Part shown: positions 63,947 to 64,000 of the stretch, one piece after another
Numbering within the stretch: the first letter of the stretch is position 1
How the letters are laid out: each line of letters starts with the position of its first letter
Source of the DNA: Prosthecobacter sp.
GTDB lineage: Bacteria > Verrucomicrobiota > Verrucomicrobiia > Verrucomicrobiales > Verrucomicrobiaceae
NCBI GenBank assembly: GCA_021733925.1
Contig: JAIPJY010000028.1
Location: 21,709-85,708, forward strand
Length of the DNA: 64,000 nt
Direction of reading: 5' to 3'
Notes under the pieces: generated by a model
The model's database searches: none
Told to the model about the DNA's origin: nothing
What the model saw: the letters and a program-made list of their open reading frames with translations, nothing else
Program-made: the position numbers and the translations under genes

Positions 63947-64000
63947 ATGGTGAACCTGCCCATTGAATACTCTGACAAGCCGGTGACGCCCTTTGGCGGC
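63947..64000 (+). CDS. start of a gene at the window edge, possibly a transposase
   Basis: The last 54 bases encode MVNLPIEYSDKPVTPFGG in an open frame that leaves the window. The LPIEYSDKPVT-FGG style resembles N-termini of IS1380/DDE-group-1-like transposases, but 18 residues do not allow a firm call. No terminal inverted repeat was recognised upstream. Confidence 0.4.
   Translation, partial: MVNLPIEYSDKPVTPFGG

Overview
The window looks like a chromosomal segment of a high-GC Gram-negative bacterium, most probably a member of the Verrucomicrobiota (Verrucomicrobiaceae-like). Clues are a Sec-exported sulfatase, an SHD1-type secreted protein, a BlaI repressor with a BlaR1-like peptidase fused to secretin-type repeats, a CHASE2-like membrane protein, many secreted hydrolases, weak Shine-Dalgarno usage, and an mcsA-mcsB-clpC operon outside the Firmicutes. 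No rRNA, tRNA, CRISPR array or complete insertion sequence was recognised. The taxonomic call is inference from gene content, not from a marker gene.

Layout. 1-0.8 kb: a CpxR-like response regulator and the start of its sensor kinase (minus strand). 1.0-4.35 kb: a three-gene cassette of zinc-ribbon pseudokinase, von Willebrand A (vWA) protein and a divergent adenylosuccinate-synthetase (PurA) paralogue. 4.4-8.9 kb: a 1020-residue secreted YHYH/EF-hand/PEBP fusion translationally coupled to an unusual sulfatase. 9-16.2 kb: FMN alpha-hydroxy-acid dehydrogenase, truD, an SGNH-like secreted protein, a CBM9-like protein, a secreted PHP/CehA-type metallohydrolase and a Tat-exported FAD oxidoreductase. 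16.2-21.8 kb (minus): Mini-RNase III, a BlaR1-secretin-repeat fusion, blaI with two operator-like dyads at its promoter, and a separate secretin-repeat protein. 21.9-27.7 kb: gapA with a strong terminator, two transporters, ddl, and a divergent N-acyl-D-amino-acid deacylase.

27.8-45.4 kb is a metal-homeostasis island. A two-component pair and a TolC/adaptor/RND pump plus an MFS transporter run rightward. A minus-strand anti-sigma / periplasmic sensor / ECF sigma trio in the order of CnrY-CnrX-CnrH follows. A second TolC/adaptor/RND set of CusCBA type then runs rightward. Three small Cys/His-rich exported proteins are scattered among these genes. The likely logic is that metal is sensed in the periplasm by both a kinase and a CnrX-like protein, and then exported by two tripartite pumps.

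45.4-57.4 kb (mostly minus): GT9 glycosyltransferase, metallophosphoesterase, folA, a beta-CASP metallo-beta-lactamase nuclease, a CHASE2-like membrane protein, clpC-mcsB-mcsA (protein quality control by arginine phosphorylation), a HAD phosphatase and an SGNH esterase. 57.5-64 kb (plus): glutathione-independent formaldehyde dehydrogenase, a DUF900-type alpha/beta hydrolase, a membrane-anchored di-haem cytochrome c, and a cytochrome P450 that starts with a lipoprotein signal. The last 54 bases start another gene, possibly a transposase. The best candidates for undescribed systems are the pseudokinase-vWA-PurA cassette, the apparently extracytoplasmic P450/di-haem cytochrome pair, and the BlaR1 peptidase fused to secretin-type repeats.
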